The notes: generated by a model from the letters alone, not told the origin. 64,000 nucleotides of DNA from Clostridiaceae bacterium (GCA_910574345.1 CAJSZV010000001.1:1-64000), one strand, 5' to 3'; positions 8,748 through 18,913 are shown, numbered from the stretch's first letter. Numbers and translations: made by a program.

Positions 8748-10256
8748 ATGGAATATACAGGCGGCAAGATGGATTTATCCCTTATTATGGAGGCCTCCTA
8801 TCTAACGGCGCAAAATGTCCGTCAATATCGGGCGATTATGCGTCTTTTTTTTCGCGAATATGAGAAGATGCATTTCCAGCTGTATAAAGAAGATGTTTTG
8901 GAACTTTTACATCGCCAGGAGGAATTTGCCGACTATACCATGGCCCAGCTTCTGCAGGATTTGGATGCATTGGTGGGATGGAAAAACCTGACTCCTTTGC
9001 AGGATCCGCGAAAAGTTTATACGATTGAAGATTATAAAAATAAGCAGTACCGCTACACCATGTCAGAGTATGCGGTGGAGATAGAGCGTCTGACGGTGCG
9101 TCTGGAAAATCTGTTTCTGGAATCAGGGAATCTGTCAACCAATCTGTTTCGGCGTCTGGAGGATAATCTGGAAGCGGCGGAAGTATTGAATGAACAAAAA
9201 GGAAAAGAGATCAATGAATGGTGGAGCAATCTTCAGGAGGACTTTAAACGGCTAAATCAGAATTATCAAGATTATCTGCGGGAATTCTATTCGGGAAGGG
9301 CGGAAAAACTTTTAAAATCAGTGGAGTTTATCATTCATAAAGACCGCTTTATCGCTTATCTGAAAGAGTTTATACAGGAAATGCAGGTTCATGCCGTCAG
9401 GATTTCCAAAATTATAAAGAAAAGGGAATTCGTAATTGAAAACTCTTTGCTGGAAAAAGTGGTGTCAAGTGAGATGGAGATTCCCCGCGCCTTGTCCGAT
9501 GGGGAAAGAAGACGCAAAGAGGATATCCGGGAGCAGGTCTATGGTAAATGGGAATCATTAAAGGGATGGTTTCTTCCAACGGGCGGGCGTGAGTGTGAGA
9601 GCAGCAAGGTGCTGGCTATTACCAATGACATTATCCGCAGCATGATCCAGAATGCCGCTTTGATTGTGCAGCTTCAGAACTGGGGAGTCAGCCGGAAGGA
9701 GGACTACCGGAATATGCTTCAGATGTTTCTTAATTGTCAGACCATGGAAGACGCCCATAAACTGTCGGCCCATTTGTTCGGTATTCAGCAGATCGAACAT
9801 TTTAAGATTCGGGATGAAAGAGAGACAGACAGCATTAACCAGAGCGTATATGAGGAAGCTGCCTCTGCTGTTTACTTAAAGCCCCACACCCGGACCTACA
9901 GAGAGAAAAAAGACCGTACAGGCTTTACGGATAAATCCTTGGAAAAATTATCCCAGAGACTGCAGTATTTAAAACAGATTGAACGTGAGCGCAGGGAGAT
10001 GATGGGCTATATAAAAGACGGGAAGATTGAGGTGGAAGGAATTACGGAGGAGGTTCCGGAATCAGTCAGGCAGACCTTGCTTCAGTGGATATCCCAGGCA
10101 GCATTAAGCCCTTCAGGAAGAGGAAGGACTGAGTACGGCCAGGAATTTATCTTAAAGAGAGATGCAGGGTACTGCGTCTTAAAGTGCGAGGACGGAGATT
10201 TAAAACTCCCCCGATATACCTTATGGTTTGTGGGAAGCGAAAGGACTGGCAGTTAA
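8748..10256 (+). CDS. jetA: Wadjet type II protein JetA (DUF2397/TIGR02677 family)
   Basis: 502 residues, usual for the family. The N-terminus (SYLTAQNVRQYRAIMRLFFREYE, then LQDLDALVGWKNL) is the winged-helix region typical of TIGR02677 proteins. The middle is charged and helical. In Wadjet, JetA is the kleisin-like subunit that bridges the JetC heads and, with JetB and JetD, forms an SMC-type machine that recognises and cuts small circular plasmids. The start is ATG 8748 with GGAGGG upstream. The stop abuts the jetB ATG with no gap, so the genes are co-translated. Confidence 0.85.
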   Translation: MEYTGGKMDLSLIMEASYLTAQNVRQYRAIMRLFFREYEKMHFQLYKEDVLELLHRQEEFADYTMAQLLQDLDALVGWKNLTPLQDPRKVYTIEDYKNKQYRYTMSEYAVEIERLTVRLENLFLESGNLSTNLFRRLEDNLEAAEVLNEQKGKEINEWWSNLQEDFKRLNQNYQDYLREFYSGRAEKLLKSVEFIIHKDRFIAYLKEFIQEMQVHAVRISKIIKKREFVIENSLLEKVVSSEMEIPRALSDGERRRKEDIREQVYGKWESLKGWFLPTGGRECESSKVLAITNDIIRSMIQNAALIVQLQNWGVSRKEDYRNMLQMFLNCQTMEDAHKLSAHLFGIQQIEHFKIRDERETDSINQSVYEEAASAVYLKPHTRTYREKKDRTGFTDKSLEKLSQRLQYLKQIERERREMMGYIKDGKIEVEGITEEVPESVRQTLLQWISQAALSPSGRGRTEYGQEFILKRDAGYCVLKCEDGDLKLPRYTLWFVGSERTGS

Positions 10257-11444
10257 ATGAGCGAGATTACACCATTGGTGGAACAGTACTGGATCTGCCG
10301 TGAGCAGAACAGGGAGCTGTACAATAAAGTAAAGCGGGATATTCCCAGGTTTCAGAAATTTGTCAGAGAGCAGCTGGGATGGAAGCTTTTGAATCATGAG
10401 CAGTTTCTTAAGCTGGAGAAAATACCTGCCCACGCAGAAAGCTTTATGGGGATTCAGGAATTTCAGGAGATACGGGATTATGTAATCCTCTGTATTGTGC
10501 TTATGTTTTTGGAAGACAAGGAAGAGCAGGAACAGTTTCTTTTGTCTGAACTCATCGATTATGTGGGAATGCAGCTGAGAAAATGGATGGAGGTGGATTG
10601 GAATTCTTTTTCCCAGCGAAAATCCCTGGTCCGGGTTCTTCAGTATGGGGAAAATCTGGGAATGCTGCGGGTTTATGAGGGAAACAGCCAGCTTTTAAGT
10701 CAGGAGGTGGGCCAGGAGGTTCTGTATGAAAATACCGGCTTGTCCCGTTATTTTGCTGTCAGCTTTCCTTTTGATTTAAAAGAATGCAGCTCATGGGAGG
10801 ATTTTGAGAGGGAACGGCTTGAGGATCAGGAGACGGATCGGGGACGATACCGGATTCACCGGGTATACCGCCGGCTGACAGCCTGTCCTGCCATGTATTG
10901 GGAGACGGTGGAGGATGCGGATTCTCTGTATCTGAAAAATCAGAGGCAGTGGATAGAAAAAAATATGAAGGAACAGTTTGGAGGACGCCTGGATATTCAT
11001 AAGAATGCTGCCTTCTGGGTATTGGAGGATGAGGATTCCTATGGGAAATTGCATCCAAAGGATGCACAGCTTCCAGAGGTAATCCTGCTGCTTGGAGGTA
11101 TGATTCGGGAAAATGTAAAGGCGGGAAGATGGAAACGGGAAATGAATGAGACGATTCGCATATCCCGGGAGGAATTTTCGGTTCTTGTGGCTGCATGCCA
11201 AAAACAATGGAAGAATGCCTGGAGTAAAGAGTATCGGGAGATGGATGGAGGCAGGCTGGCGGCAGTGGTAAAAGGGTATATGAAAGACTGGATGATGATT
11301 GAGGAGACAGAAGAGGAGATCATTATTTTTCCGGCAGCCGTAAAGCAGGAGGGATTTTATCCGGAAGATTACAGCAGCGAAAGTACTGTCATCCAGCAGG
11401 AAGCAGAAAAACAAAGGAGAAGAAATCATGAGCAGCCGCTTTAA
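10257..11444 (+). CDS. jetB: Wadjet type II protein JetB (DUF2398/TIGR02678 family)
   Basis: 395 residues. The central part (RDYVILCIVLMFLEDKEEQEQFLLSEL) and the following winged-helix-like segments (FSQRKSLVRVLQYGENLGMLRVYEG) match the layout of TIGR02678 proteins, which serve as the KITE-like partner of the kleisin in Wadjet. The C-terminus is highly charged. It starts directly after the jetA stop and overlaps jetC by 17 nt. The assignment rests on family pattern plus its fixed position between jetA and jetC. Confidence 0.82.
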   Translation: MSEITPLVEQYWICREQNRELYNKVKRDIPRFQKFVREQLGWKLLNHEQFLKLEKIPAHAESFMGIQEFQEIRDYVILCIVLMFLEDKEEQEQFLLSELIDYVGMQLRKWMEVDWNSFSQRKSLVRVLQYGENLGMLRVYEGNSQLLSQEVGQEVLYENTGLSRYFAVSFPFDLKECSSWEDFERERLEDQETDRGRYRIHRVYRRLTACPAMYWETVEDADSLYLKNQRQWIEKNMKEQFGGRLDIHKNAAFWVLEDEDSYGKLHPKDAQLPEVILLLGGMIRENVKAGRWKREMNETIRISREEFSVLVAACQKQWKNAWSKEYREMDGGRLAAVVKGYMKDWMMIEETEEEIIIFPAAVKQEGFYPEDYSSESTVIQQEAEKQRRRNHEQPL

Positions 11445-14400
11445 GATGAACCGGATGGGATTTGTGAATTTTTGGCTATATGATGAGGAAATATTTACAT
11501 TTGAAGATGGGAAGCTTTTGCTTCGGGGACAGAACGGCTCTGGAAAATCAATTACGACCCAGAGCTTTATTCCGTTTATTCTGGATGGGGACAGAACGCC
11601 AAGCCGGCTGGATCCTTTTGGCTCCAGCGACCGGAAGATGGAGTATTATTTTTTAGGGGAGGGACAGCAGGAAGAGTCTACAGGCTATCTTTTTCTGGAA
11701 TTTAAGAAAGGGGATTCAGGTCAGTACCGTACCATAGGTATTGGGCAGAGAGCCAGAAGGGGAGCGCCTATGACATTCTGGGGGTTTGTGCTGACAGACG
11801 GAAGGCGGATTGGCTATGATTTGAACCTCTATAAAGAGGTGGGAAGCAAGAAGCTTCCCTATTCTAAGCAGGATTTAAAAAAGGTTCTTGGGCCGGAGGT
11901 GCCCTTTACCGACTCACCCGGCGAGTATAAGGCCATGGTCAACAAGTATATTTTCGGATTTCGCAGAATGGAGCAGTATGAGCAGTTTATCCGCCTGCTG
12001 GTAAAGGTTCGGGCGCCTAAGCTTTCCAAGGAGTTTAAACCCACAAAGGTTTATGACATCTTAAATGAGTCCCTGCAGACTCTGACAGACGAGGAGCTTC
12101 GGGCCATGGTAGATGCTATGGAGAAAATGGACGCCATTCAGAGTAATCTGGATCATTTAAAAGCAGCGCAAAAGGATGCGCAGAATATTCAAAAGGAATA
12201 TACCCGCTATAATCAGTTTATGCTGGGGCGAAAGGCCAAGGCATATTTGGAATCCAGCAAGAAAGCGGAAACATTAAAACTGGCTCTGGAGGAGGATGAG
12301 ACGAGGCTGGAGCAGCTGAGGCAGGAGGAGATTGAGAAGAGAAGGCTGAGAGAAGAGGGGGAGCAAAGGAAAAATTTGCTTGAAGTGGAGCTTGACAGTC
12401 TGAAGGAGACGGATCTGGATCAGGTCACCAGGCGGCTGCTGGATAACCGTAACCGTAAGGAAAAACTGGAAAGCGAGAGGAAGAAATGGCAGGATGAGGC
12501 AGAGAAAGCCAGGGAAAATCTGGTGGGGACGGACAGAAGGATACGGGAGTATGAGGGCGGTGTGGAGGACCTTCGGGGCCAGGTAGAGGAGAACCGGAAG
12601 GAAATGGAGAGCCTCCAGGCAGTTATGGAGTTTAAGCTCCACGGACAGGCAGTGGAGAAGATGGCTGAAGAAGCGGTAGAGGGAATCGATGACATTTCCA
12701 GGGAAATCCGGGAGTGGAGCCGGAAGATTACCGAGGGAATCAAGACGTTTAAGGAGCAGGAAGAGGTGGAGCGGCGGTATGATCAGGCAGCAGCAGAGGC
12801 TGCCGGCTGTCTGGCGGCAACGGTGAAGCGGGAGGCAGAGCTTGAAAAGCTGGAAGAGGGGAAAGAGCAGGCCAGAGACCTCTGGATTCAGGAATGGTAT
12901 GAACTGCCGAAGAGGAATCAGGAATTTATACCGGACCAGAAGTTTTTAAAGGAGTTGGAAACCCAGATTCTGGCTTATGAGGGCGCAAAGGACAGAAGCG
13001 GGATTCGCAGGAAATGGGAGCAGTGGGCGTCTGACAGGCAGAGTCTGCTTTTGAAGCTTAAGGTTCAAAAAGATCAGGAGAGGGAGAACCTTCTTTCCGA
13101 AGAGAGGGAAAAGCAGGAGGAGCTGAAAAGCCTTCGAGAGCAGAAGGACTGGGAACCGGAGAGAGCAACAGGGCGTATTCGCTCCAGGCAGATGCTTACA
13201 GAGGCGGGGATTTCCTGGATTCCTTTTTATCAGGCTATGGAGTTTGCTCCCCATCTTACAGAGATGGAAAAGAATACTTTGGAGGAGCAGTTTACAGAGG
13301 CGGGTTTTTTGGATGCTCTGATAGTAGGCCGCCGCCACTGGGACAGGGTTCGGCAGGAGTTTCCGGAATACGCGGATATGATGGTTTGTGCCCCGGAATC
13401 TGAAAATGGAACTTTTTTTGAGAAGCTGGTCCCCGCGCCGGGGCTGCCGGCTGATCTGAGAATTGAGACGGAATATATTTTAAGGGCTATGAGGGATGAG
13501 ACGGGAGATTTTCCGGACAAAGCACAAAAGCTTTCGGAAATGTCCGGAATTGCTTTTCAGGGAAACGGATTTTTCAGAAACGGAATACTGGAAGGGCGCA
13601 GCTTGGGACGAGGGCAGGCTTCCTTTATCGGATATCTGACGAGGAAACACAGGCTGAAACAGCAGATTGATCTTTTGTTACAGGAGTTTGAAGTCCTTAA
13701 GCAAAAGGAAGAGGCTGTAGAGAGGGAACTTGAAATTGTGGACAATCGGCAGAAAATACTGGAACAGGAGCTTGCCCAGGCGCCGGACGGCGAGGCTTTG
13801 GATGAGATTCTGGATAAGGAAAAGGAATGCCGGTGGTATTTGGAGCAGGAGCAGGAGAGGCTTAAGGAGGCTCGCCGAAAGGAGGAGAGCTTAAAGGCAG
13901 AAAAAGAAAAGTGTCTGCAGCAGGTGATCCGTCTGGGAAGGGAACTTCCTTACGGCAGAACCTTAAGAGCCTATGAGGAGGCACAGGAGACATCAGGGGA
14001 GTATCTGGAGCTTTGGCTTAGTACATGTTCGTTCCTTCGGGATTTAAGTCATAAAAAGGCGCTGCTTATCAATGAAAAAGAGAAAGCGGTTCAATACGAG
14101 GACAGCCAGGATATGGCTCTCTATGAGATTTCCGGGAAGAAAAAGGAACTGGAGATCATTGGGATGGCCATCAGGAAGGCAGAGGAATTCCTAAACCGTC
14201 CTGAGAACCGTCAGCTTGCCCGCCGCCTTGAAACCCTTCGGACAGAGAGAGAAAAGCTGGAACAAAACTTAAAGGAATGGGATAAACGGCTGGCTGTACT
14301 TCAGGACCAGAAAGAGTCGGGGGCCAAAAGGCTGGAGGAGTCCAAAGCCGACCTGACCTGGGAGATTGCCAGAGAAACGGGTTTTCGCGGTTATTTTGAG

Positions 14401-15510
14401 GAAGAGCTTGACTTGAAGCTGGTACTGGAACGGGGAACAAAGTCCTTGAAAGAGTGCGCGAATGAGGCATGGGCTTCTTTGAGAGAAAATGACAGGAACC
14501 GGGAGCCCGGCGCTTTGGTGGGAGCGCTTCATGAGAATTACCATAAGTACAGCGGAAGCCTTCTGGGGTATGGCATTGCTATGGAAGACTGTTTTGAGGA
14601 AGGGGCGGCAGACGGCCAGTCTTTAAGAAAACGTCAGAGGATTTATTCAGTGTGGAACGGGAAAAAGCTGTATTTTGCCCAGTTTGTCCAGACTTTGAAG
14701 AGTACCATAGAGGAGACAGAGCTTTTGATTCAGGAGAAGGACAGAGAGATCTTTGTGGATATTTTGTCCCGCACCCTGAGTCAGCAGCTGACGGACCGGA
14801 TTGAGGAGAGCCGCCAGTGGATTCGGAGCATGTCGGCACTGATGAAGGAGATGGATACCTCCATGGGGCTGAGTTTTTCTCTGGAATGGAAGCCCCGAAG
14901 CGGAGAGGGGGAGCAGGAAATCGACACTCTGGAGCTGGAAAAGCTGTTGAGAAGGGATCAGGCTCTCTTGACCTCTGAGGATGTGGAGCGGGTGGCACGT
15001 CATTTCCGCAGCAAGGTCCAGACGGAAAAGGCAAAACTGGAAGAGAACGGTATGACGGTCAATTATATTGATATGGTTCGGGATGCCCTGGACTATCGGA
15101 AATGGTTTGAGTTTCGGATGTTTTACTACCGGAATCAGGGGGAGAAAAAGCCTTTGACTAACGGAGCCTTTAACAAGTTCAGCGGAGGTGAGAAAGCTAT
15201 GGCTATGTATGTACCGCTGTTTGCGGCTGTCAATGCCCAGTATCAAAAATCATCAAAACAGGATTTTCCCAGAATGATGGCTCTTGACGAGGCATTTGCC
15301 GGTGTTGACGACAAGAATATCAGCAGTATGTTCAAGCTGGTGGATACGCTGGATTTTGATTATATTATGAATTCTCAGGCGATCTGGGGATGCTACGAGA
15401 CGGTGCCGGCTCTTCGGATTTCTGAACTTTACCGTCCGGCAGATGCCCGGACCGTAACGGTGATTCACTATACCTGGAACGGACATGAGAGGATATTGGA
15501 TGAGCAGTAG
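11428..15510 (+). CDS. jetC: Wadjet type II SMC-like ATPase JetC (TIGR02680 family)
   Basis: 1360 residues with the SMC plan. The Walker A GQNGSGKS is at residues 34-41 after FVNFWLYDEEIFTFEDGKLLLR. Two long coiled-coil arms flank a central hinge-like non-coiled region (about 590-760). The C-terminal head carries the signature FSGGEKAMAMY and Walker B MMALDEAFAGVDD. JetC is the motor that extrudes DNA loops so the complex can sense small circles. The ATG at 11428 follows AAAGGAGAAGAAATC within the jetB end, which favours coupled translation. Confidence 0.92.
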   Translation: MSSRFKMNRMGFVNFWLYDEEIFTFEDGKLLLRGQNGSGKSITTQSFIPFILDGDRTPSRLDPFGSSDRKMEYYFLGEGQQEESTGYLFLEFKKGDSGQYRTIGIGQRARRGAPMTFWGFVLTDGRRIGYDLNLYKEVGSKKLPYSKQDLKKVLGPEVPFTDSPGEYKAMVNKYIFGFRRMEQYEQFIRLLVKVRAPKLSKEFKPTKVYDILNESLQTLTDEELRAMVDAMEKMDAIQSNLDHLKAAQKDAQNIQKEYTRYNQFMLGRKAKAYLESSKKAETLKLALEEDETRLEQLRQEEIEKRRLREEGEQRKNLLEVELDSLKETDLDQVTRRLLDNRNRKEKLESERKKWQDEAEKARENLVGTDRRIREYEGGVEDLRGQVEENRKEMESLQAVMEFKLHGQAVEKMAEEAVEGIDDISREIREWSRKITEGIKTFKEQEEVERRYDQAAAEAAGCLAATVKREAELEKLEEGKEQARDLWIQEWYELPKRNQEFIPDQKFLKELETQILAYEGAKDRSGIRRKWEQWASDRQSLLLKLKVQKDQERENLLSEEREKQEELKSLREQKDWEPERATGRIRSRQMLTEAGISWIPFYQAMEFAPHLTEMEKNTLEEQFTEAGFLDALIVGRRHWDRVRQEFPEYADMMVCAPESENGTFFEKLVPAPGLPADLRIETEYILRAMRDETGDFPDKAQKLSEMSGIAFQGNGFFRNGILEGRSLGRGQASFIGYLTRKHRLKQQIDLLLQEFEVLKQKEEAVERELEIVDNRQKILEQELAQAPDGEALDEILDKEKECRWYLEQEQERLKEARRKEESLKAEKEKCLQQVIRLGRELPYGRTLRAYEEAQETSGEYLELWLSTCSFLRDLSHKKALLINEKEKAVQYEDSQDMALYEISGKKKELEIIGMAIRKAEEFLNRPENRQLARRLETLRTEREKLEQNLKEWDKRLAVLQDQKESGAKRLEESKADLTWEIARETGFRGYFEEELDLKLVLERGTKSLKECANEAWASLRENDRNREPGALVGALHENYHKYSGSLLGYGIAMEDCFEEGAADGQSLRKRQRIYSVWNGKKLYFAQFVQTLKSTIEETELLIQEKDREIFVDILSRTLSQQLTDRIEESRQWIRSMSALMKEMDTSMGLSFSLEWKPRSGEGEQEIDTLELEKLLRRDQALLTSEDVERVARHFRSKVQTEKAKLEENGMTVNYIDMVRDALDYRKWFEFRMFYYRNQGEKKPLTNGAFNKFSGGEKAMAMYVPLFAAVNAQYQKSSKQDFPRMMALDEAFAGVDDKNISSMFKLVDTLDFDYIMNSQAIWGCYETVPALRISELYRPADARTVTVIHYTWNGHERILDEQ

Positions 15511-16876
15511 GGAAGAATGCGGGCTGTATTTTAAGAGTCAGCCGGAGTATAGGCGGATTTTTAAAGAAATGCGGAAAAAATGGGAGAGCCTGGGGCGGAC
15601 GTCCGGCAGGGTAACCATGGCTGAGGCAAGGTCAGAGGAGAGAAAGGCCCTGGAACGGTTTCTGGGCAGAGCTATGGAACAAGAGGGGATCACATTTTCC
15701 CTTTCGGAGTTTGAGAAGGCTCTCGGGGAAACCAGGTATGGTCAGGTGTCGTTAAAGGAGCTTTTGGAGGAATATTTTGGGGAACCTATGGTGGGAAACC
15801 AGGAGCGAAGGCAGCAGAAAAAGAACAGGGAGGCAAAGTTTTGGGAGGAACTGGAGTGTGAGATCAGGGGGACGGAAGGGAAAGGACAGTTAGGGGAAGT
15901 AGGGGCCGGTGAGGACAAGGCAGCAGACAAAGCTGTGAGAGAGGAGATCGTCAGCTGGATTCGCGAGATGCGGGAACAGAAAAGCCAGGGGTATGGTGTC
16001 GTGATGAAAGAGTACCAGAAGTCTCCCGAATCCGCAAAGGAACGAATACTGGAGATTGTCCGGTGTCTTAAAATATGCCGGTCTCTGTCAGGGCAGGAAG
16101 GAACGAAGGGATACAGGTGGAAGGGAGTCCGGCTGGCTGTCCTGGCGGCAGAAACTACGGGAAATCCCCACGCCCTGGATCGTCAGACTGCTGCGGGAAC
16201 TCTCCTGTCTTATGTTCTGTGCCGGCGTGATGGAAGTTCATTTCCGGAGAATGCCAGACAGTGGAAAGAGCTGTATGAGAAGAATGGAATATGGATTGAT
16301 GAGTTGTCCAGCACAGTAGCCGCATTTGGTATTCATCTGATGACGGATGAGGGACTGCATCCGGCTTATGAGGGTTACTGGCGAAAGAGGGAGGCGTGCA
16401 TTATCTCTTTGGCGAATCTGGTACATGCAAGGAGTGCTTTGGGAGAATCTGAGAAAATCTATATTGTGGAGAATGAAATGGTTTTCAGCGAACTGATCCA
16501 GCGGCTTTCTGGTTATCCGATCACGCTTTTGTGTACCTCCGGACAGCCGAGAACTGCCGCATACAAGTTGATGGAACTTTTGTGTGAAGGCTGTGAAAAG
16601 ATTTCTTTTTGGTATGCCGGAGATATGGATCCGGAAGGGCTAGATATTGCACAGAGGATTACTTTAAGCTTTCCCGGAAGGGTTCATATCTGGAGGATGA
16701 GTCCAAAGGACTATGAGAAGGCTTTGTCCCAGGAGCAGGTATCACAGCGGAGGATAGAGATGATGAAGAATCTGACACATCCTGTATTAAAAAGGACGGC
16801 AGAGAAGATACGTGAGTGGAAGAGAGCGGGGTATCAGGAAATGCTGATCAGGGAGATGTCGCAGGATATGCGATAA
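15500..16876 (+). CDS. jetD: Wadjet type II nuclease subunit JetD (DUF2399/TIGR02679 family)
   Basis: 458 residues from ATG 15500, which overlaps the jetC stop (15508-15510) and has AGAGG upstream; an ATG at 15485 is possible but lacks a site. The N-terminal half fits the DUF3323 region. The C-terminal half has a Toprim-like fold with ISFWYAGDMDPEGLDIA, in which D375 and D377 are the likely metal ligands, and a conserved glutamate in IVENEMVFSEL. JetD cleaves DNA held by the JetABC complex. All four genes are complete, so the system looks functional. Confidence 0.87.
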   Translation: MSSREECGLYFKSQPEYRRIFKEMRKKWESLGRTSGRVTMAEARSEERKALERFLGRAMEQEGITFSLSEFEKALGETRYGQVSLKELLEEYFGEPMVGNQERRQQKKNREAKFWEELECEIRGTEGKGQLGEVGAGEDKAADKAVREEIVSWIREMREQKSQGYGVVMKEYQKSPESAKERILEIVRCLKICRSLSGQEGTKGYRWKGVRLAVLAAETTGNPHALDRQTAAGTLLSYVLCRRDGSSFPENARQWKELYEKNGIWIDELSSTVAAFGIHLMTDEGLHPAYEGYWRKREACIISLANLVHARSALGESEKIYIVENEMVFSELIQRLSGYPITLLCTSGQPRTAAYKLMELLCEGCEKISFWYAGDMDPEGLDIAQRITLSFPGRVHIWRMSPKDYEKALSQEQVSQRRIEMMKNLTHPVLKRTAEKIREWKRAGYQEMLIREMSQDMR

Positions 16877-17188
16877 AAGCGTAGTGGCTGCGGGCATATG
16901 GATCGTCGAAAAGTGAATTTTGATATATCGAACATTGCTGGAGACGAAAAGCATTCAACAGACCGCAGTAAAGGCAAAAGAGCCGGCAGATAAAGTAAAG
17001 AAGATAGCAGAGCAGTATCAGGTGGAAGTGATAGAGTGACAAGCTTGGGGATGCGAATCTCCTCTAAGGCGGCAGCGCAAATATGTACAGGCTTATGGAG
17101 GAGGATCTGGACGAAATCTCGCAGGAGGATGAGTATGAAGAAATTGACCAAAATGCTGCTGATCTATTGGTATAATAAGGAGGCAATT
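16877..17188. other. Spacer with small gene remnants
   Basis: About 310 bp with no intact gene. Two short open pieces look like leftovers: one around 16937-17039 (AVKAKEPADKVKKIAEQYQVEVIE) and one at 17083-17175 (an acidic 30-codon frame). Neither has a clear ribosome binding site or recognisable family. Confidence 0.4.
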
Positions 17189-18511
17189 ATGGACGCAACT
17201 GAGAAGAAAATAATCGAAGTGATCGAAGAGAATCGGGAGATGATCCTTAATTTTGCGGGGGATATCTATAATCATGGGGAACTTGGATATAAGGAGTTTC
17301 GTACCAGCGGGAAATTTAAGGAGATCATGAGCCGATGTTCCGAAAGGCTTGAGACAGATCTGGCCATTACGGGAGTAAAGGCATATATGAACCAGGAAAA
17401 GAAGGATAACTTTTCCCTGGCCCTCCTTGGAGAATTGGATGCCCTGCGGATTCCGGATCATGCACATGCAAATCCCGAAACACAAGCTGCTCACTGCTGC
17501 GGTCATCATGCACAGCTGGCGGGAGTTGTAGGAGCAGCTCTGGCCTTAAGCAGTCCGGAGATTGCGGGAAAGCTGGACGGACAAGTCATCTTTTTCGCGG
17601 TTCCGGCGGAGGAATACGGGGAGGTGGAATTTAAAAATACTCTGATTGAACAAGGGAAAATCCAATATGGCGGCGGGAAATGCGAACTTCTGCGAATCGG
17701 GGCCTTTGATGATATTGATGCCTGTCTGGTTCACCATACCTCCGCCGGCGGATTAGATGTGGGCTGCGGAAGTAACAACGGCTTTGTGTCCAAGGTCATC
17801 CGTATCCGCGGGAAAGCATCTCATGCGGCGGCGAGACCGGAGAACGGGATTAATGCGTTGTCCGCCGCCTCTTTGGGCCTTCAGGCTCTGGCTTATAACC
17901 GGGAGACCTTCCGTGACGAGGACTGTGTGAGGGTTCACCCTATTATGACAAAGGGCGGCAACTTAGTGAACGTAGTGCCGGACGAGGCTGTGATCGAGAC
18001 TCTGGTTCGGGGAAAGACACTGGAAGCCTTTGCAGACGCGGCAGAGAAGACGGACCGCTCCTTCAAAGCGGGCGCTTATGCATTAGGGGCAGGCTATCGG
18101 ATCGAAACTATGCCGGGATATCTTCCCCAGCTTCCCCAGGCATTCCCCAGGGAGCTGACAGAGGGAGTAGAAGAACTGGTGGGAGGGAAAGTGCGGGAAG
18201 TGCCTTCCAGTGAACACAGCGGCGGTTCTACAGATGTGGGAGATGTACAGCATCTCATGCCTGTATTGACTTTCAGGACAGGGGGAATCGTGGGCAATCT
18301 CCATGAGAGCGCCTTTGATGTAGTTGATGAAGAAGAAGCTTATATCCTGACTGCCAAAATCTTTGCTGTCAGCGCTTACCGGCTGCTGAAGGACGGTGCA
18401 AAAGTTGCGAAAAGGCTGAAAGAGGAATACCATCCCAAGTTCCGTTCCAGAGAGGAATATGTGGACTTCATGAACCGGTTCAATAAGGTGGAAGTTTCAT
18501 TTTCAGGTTAA
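17189..18511 (+). CDS. M20-family amidohydrolase/peptidase (AbgB-like)
   Basis: 440 residues from ATG 17189, which has TAAGGAGG upstream; longer in-frame extensions lack a site. M20 features are visible: a metal-site region HCCGHHAQLAGVVGAAL, the catalytic pair in FAVPAEEYGEVEF, a lid/dimerisation segment GKASHAAARPENGINAL, and a late SEHSGGSTDVGDV region with metal-ligand candidates. The layout is closest to aminobenzoyl-glutamate hydrolase subunit B and related N-acyl amino acid amidohydrolases, acting in the cytoplasm on amide bonds. The exact substrate is not evident. It does not belong to Wadjet, though it lies between two defence-type genes. Confidence 0.8.
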   Translation: MDATEKKIIEVIEENREMILNFAGDIYNHGELGYKEFRTSGKFKEIMSRCSERLETDLAITGVKAYMNQEKKDNFSLALLGELDALRIPDHAHANPETQAAHCCGHHAQLAGVVGAALALSSPEIAGKLDGQVIFFAVPAEEYGEVEFKNTLIEQGKIQYGGGKCELLRIGAFDDIDACLVHHTSAGGLDVGCGSNNGFVSKVIRIRGKASHAAARPENGINALSAASLGLQALAYNRETFRDEDCVRVHPIMTKGGNLVNVVPDEAVIETLVRGKTLEAFADAAEKTDRSFKAGAYALGAGYRIETMPGYLPQLPQAFPRELTEGVEELVGGKVREVPSSEHSGGSTDVGDVQHLMPVLTFRTGGIVGNLHESAFDVVDEEEAYILTAKIFAVSAYRLLKDGAKVAKRLKEEYHPKFRSREEYVDFMNRFNKVEVSFSG

Positions 18512-18529
18512 AGTAAGGGAGGATTACCA

Positions 18530-18727
18530 ATGGAAGACGTATCCCCAAGTGTGTTGCTCTGACAGTTTCATCAGTGGATTCTGACTCGGACAAGTAAGAA
18601 GTATCGTCTTTTTGTGAAGGAGACAGATGACAAGGTAATTGTGATAGTTCCCCAGATTATCCGGCTGGAGGATGTGAAGGATTATATGCTGCTGGGACAG
18701 ATGATTCTCTGTACGGAGAAGATGTAA
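18530..18727 (+). pseudogene. Small unknown gene with an in-frame TGA
   Basis: ATG 18530 has AAGGGAGGA upstream. Ten codons later comes TGA (18560-18562), and the same frame then stays open for 54 codons (QFHQWILTRTSKKYRLFVKETDDKVIVIVPQII) to TAA 18725-18727. The continuation looks like real protein sequence, so this is most simply a nonsense-mutated 66-codon gene. I do not recognise the family. Confidence 0.45.
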
Positions 18728-18854
18728 GATAAATAGATACCTGAAAATATTTGTAGTCATTTAATAAAAAATAAGCAGTATTTGTTATGGAAGAAAATTC
18801 TGATAGCAAAGCTGCTTATTCTTTTCCACTTATCCCTAAAAGATAATTTTAATA

Positions 18855-18882
18855 TTTACATATTGCCAAATTTTGGTACAAT
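18855..18882 (+). promoter_or_regulatory. Promoter of the ATPase-HD gene
   Basis: TTTACA (18855-18860), 16 bp, TGGTACAAT with TACAAT at 18877-18882 (extended -10). The start site would fall near 18889, about 25 bp before ATG 18914, which excludes the upstream TTG at 18782 as the start. Confidence 0.6.
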
Positions 18883-18913
18883 TAAAGCAAATAATGTCGC
18901 TGGGGGAAGGATT

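Noticed and set aside
18782-18913. Upstream TTG start for the ATPase-HD protein
   Set aside because: A good promoter (18855-18882) and ribosome binding site (18902-18910) lie inside the extension, so ATG 18914 is the start.
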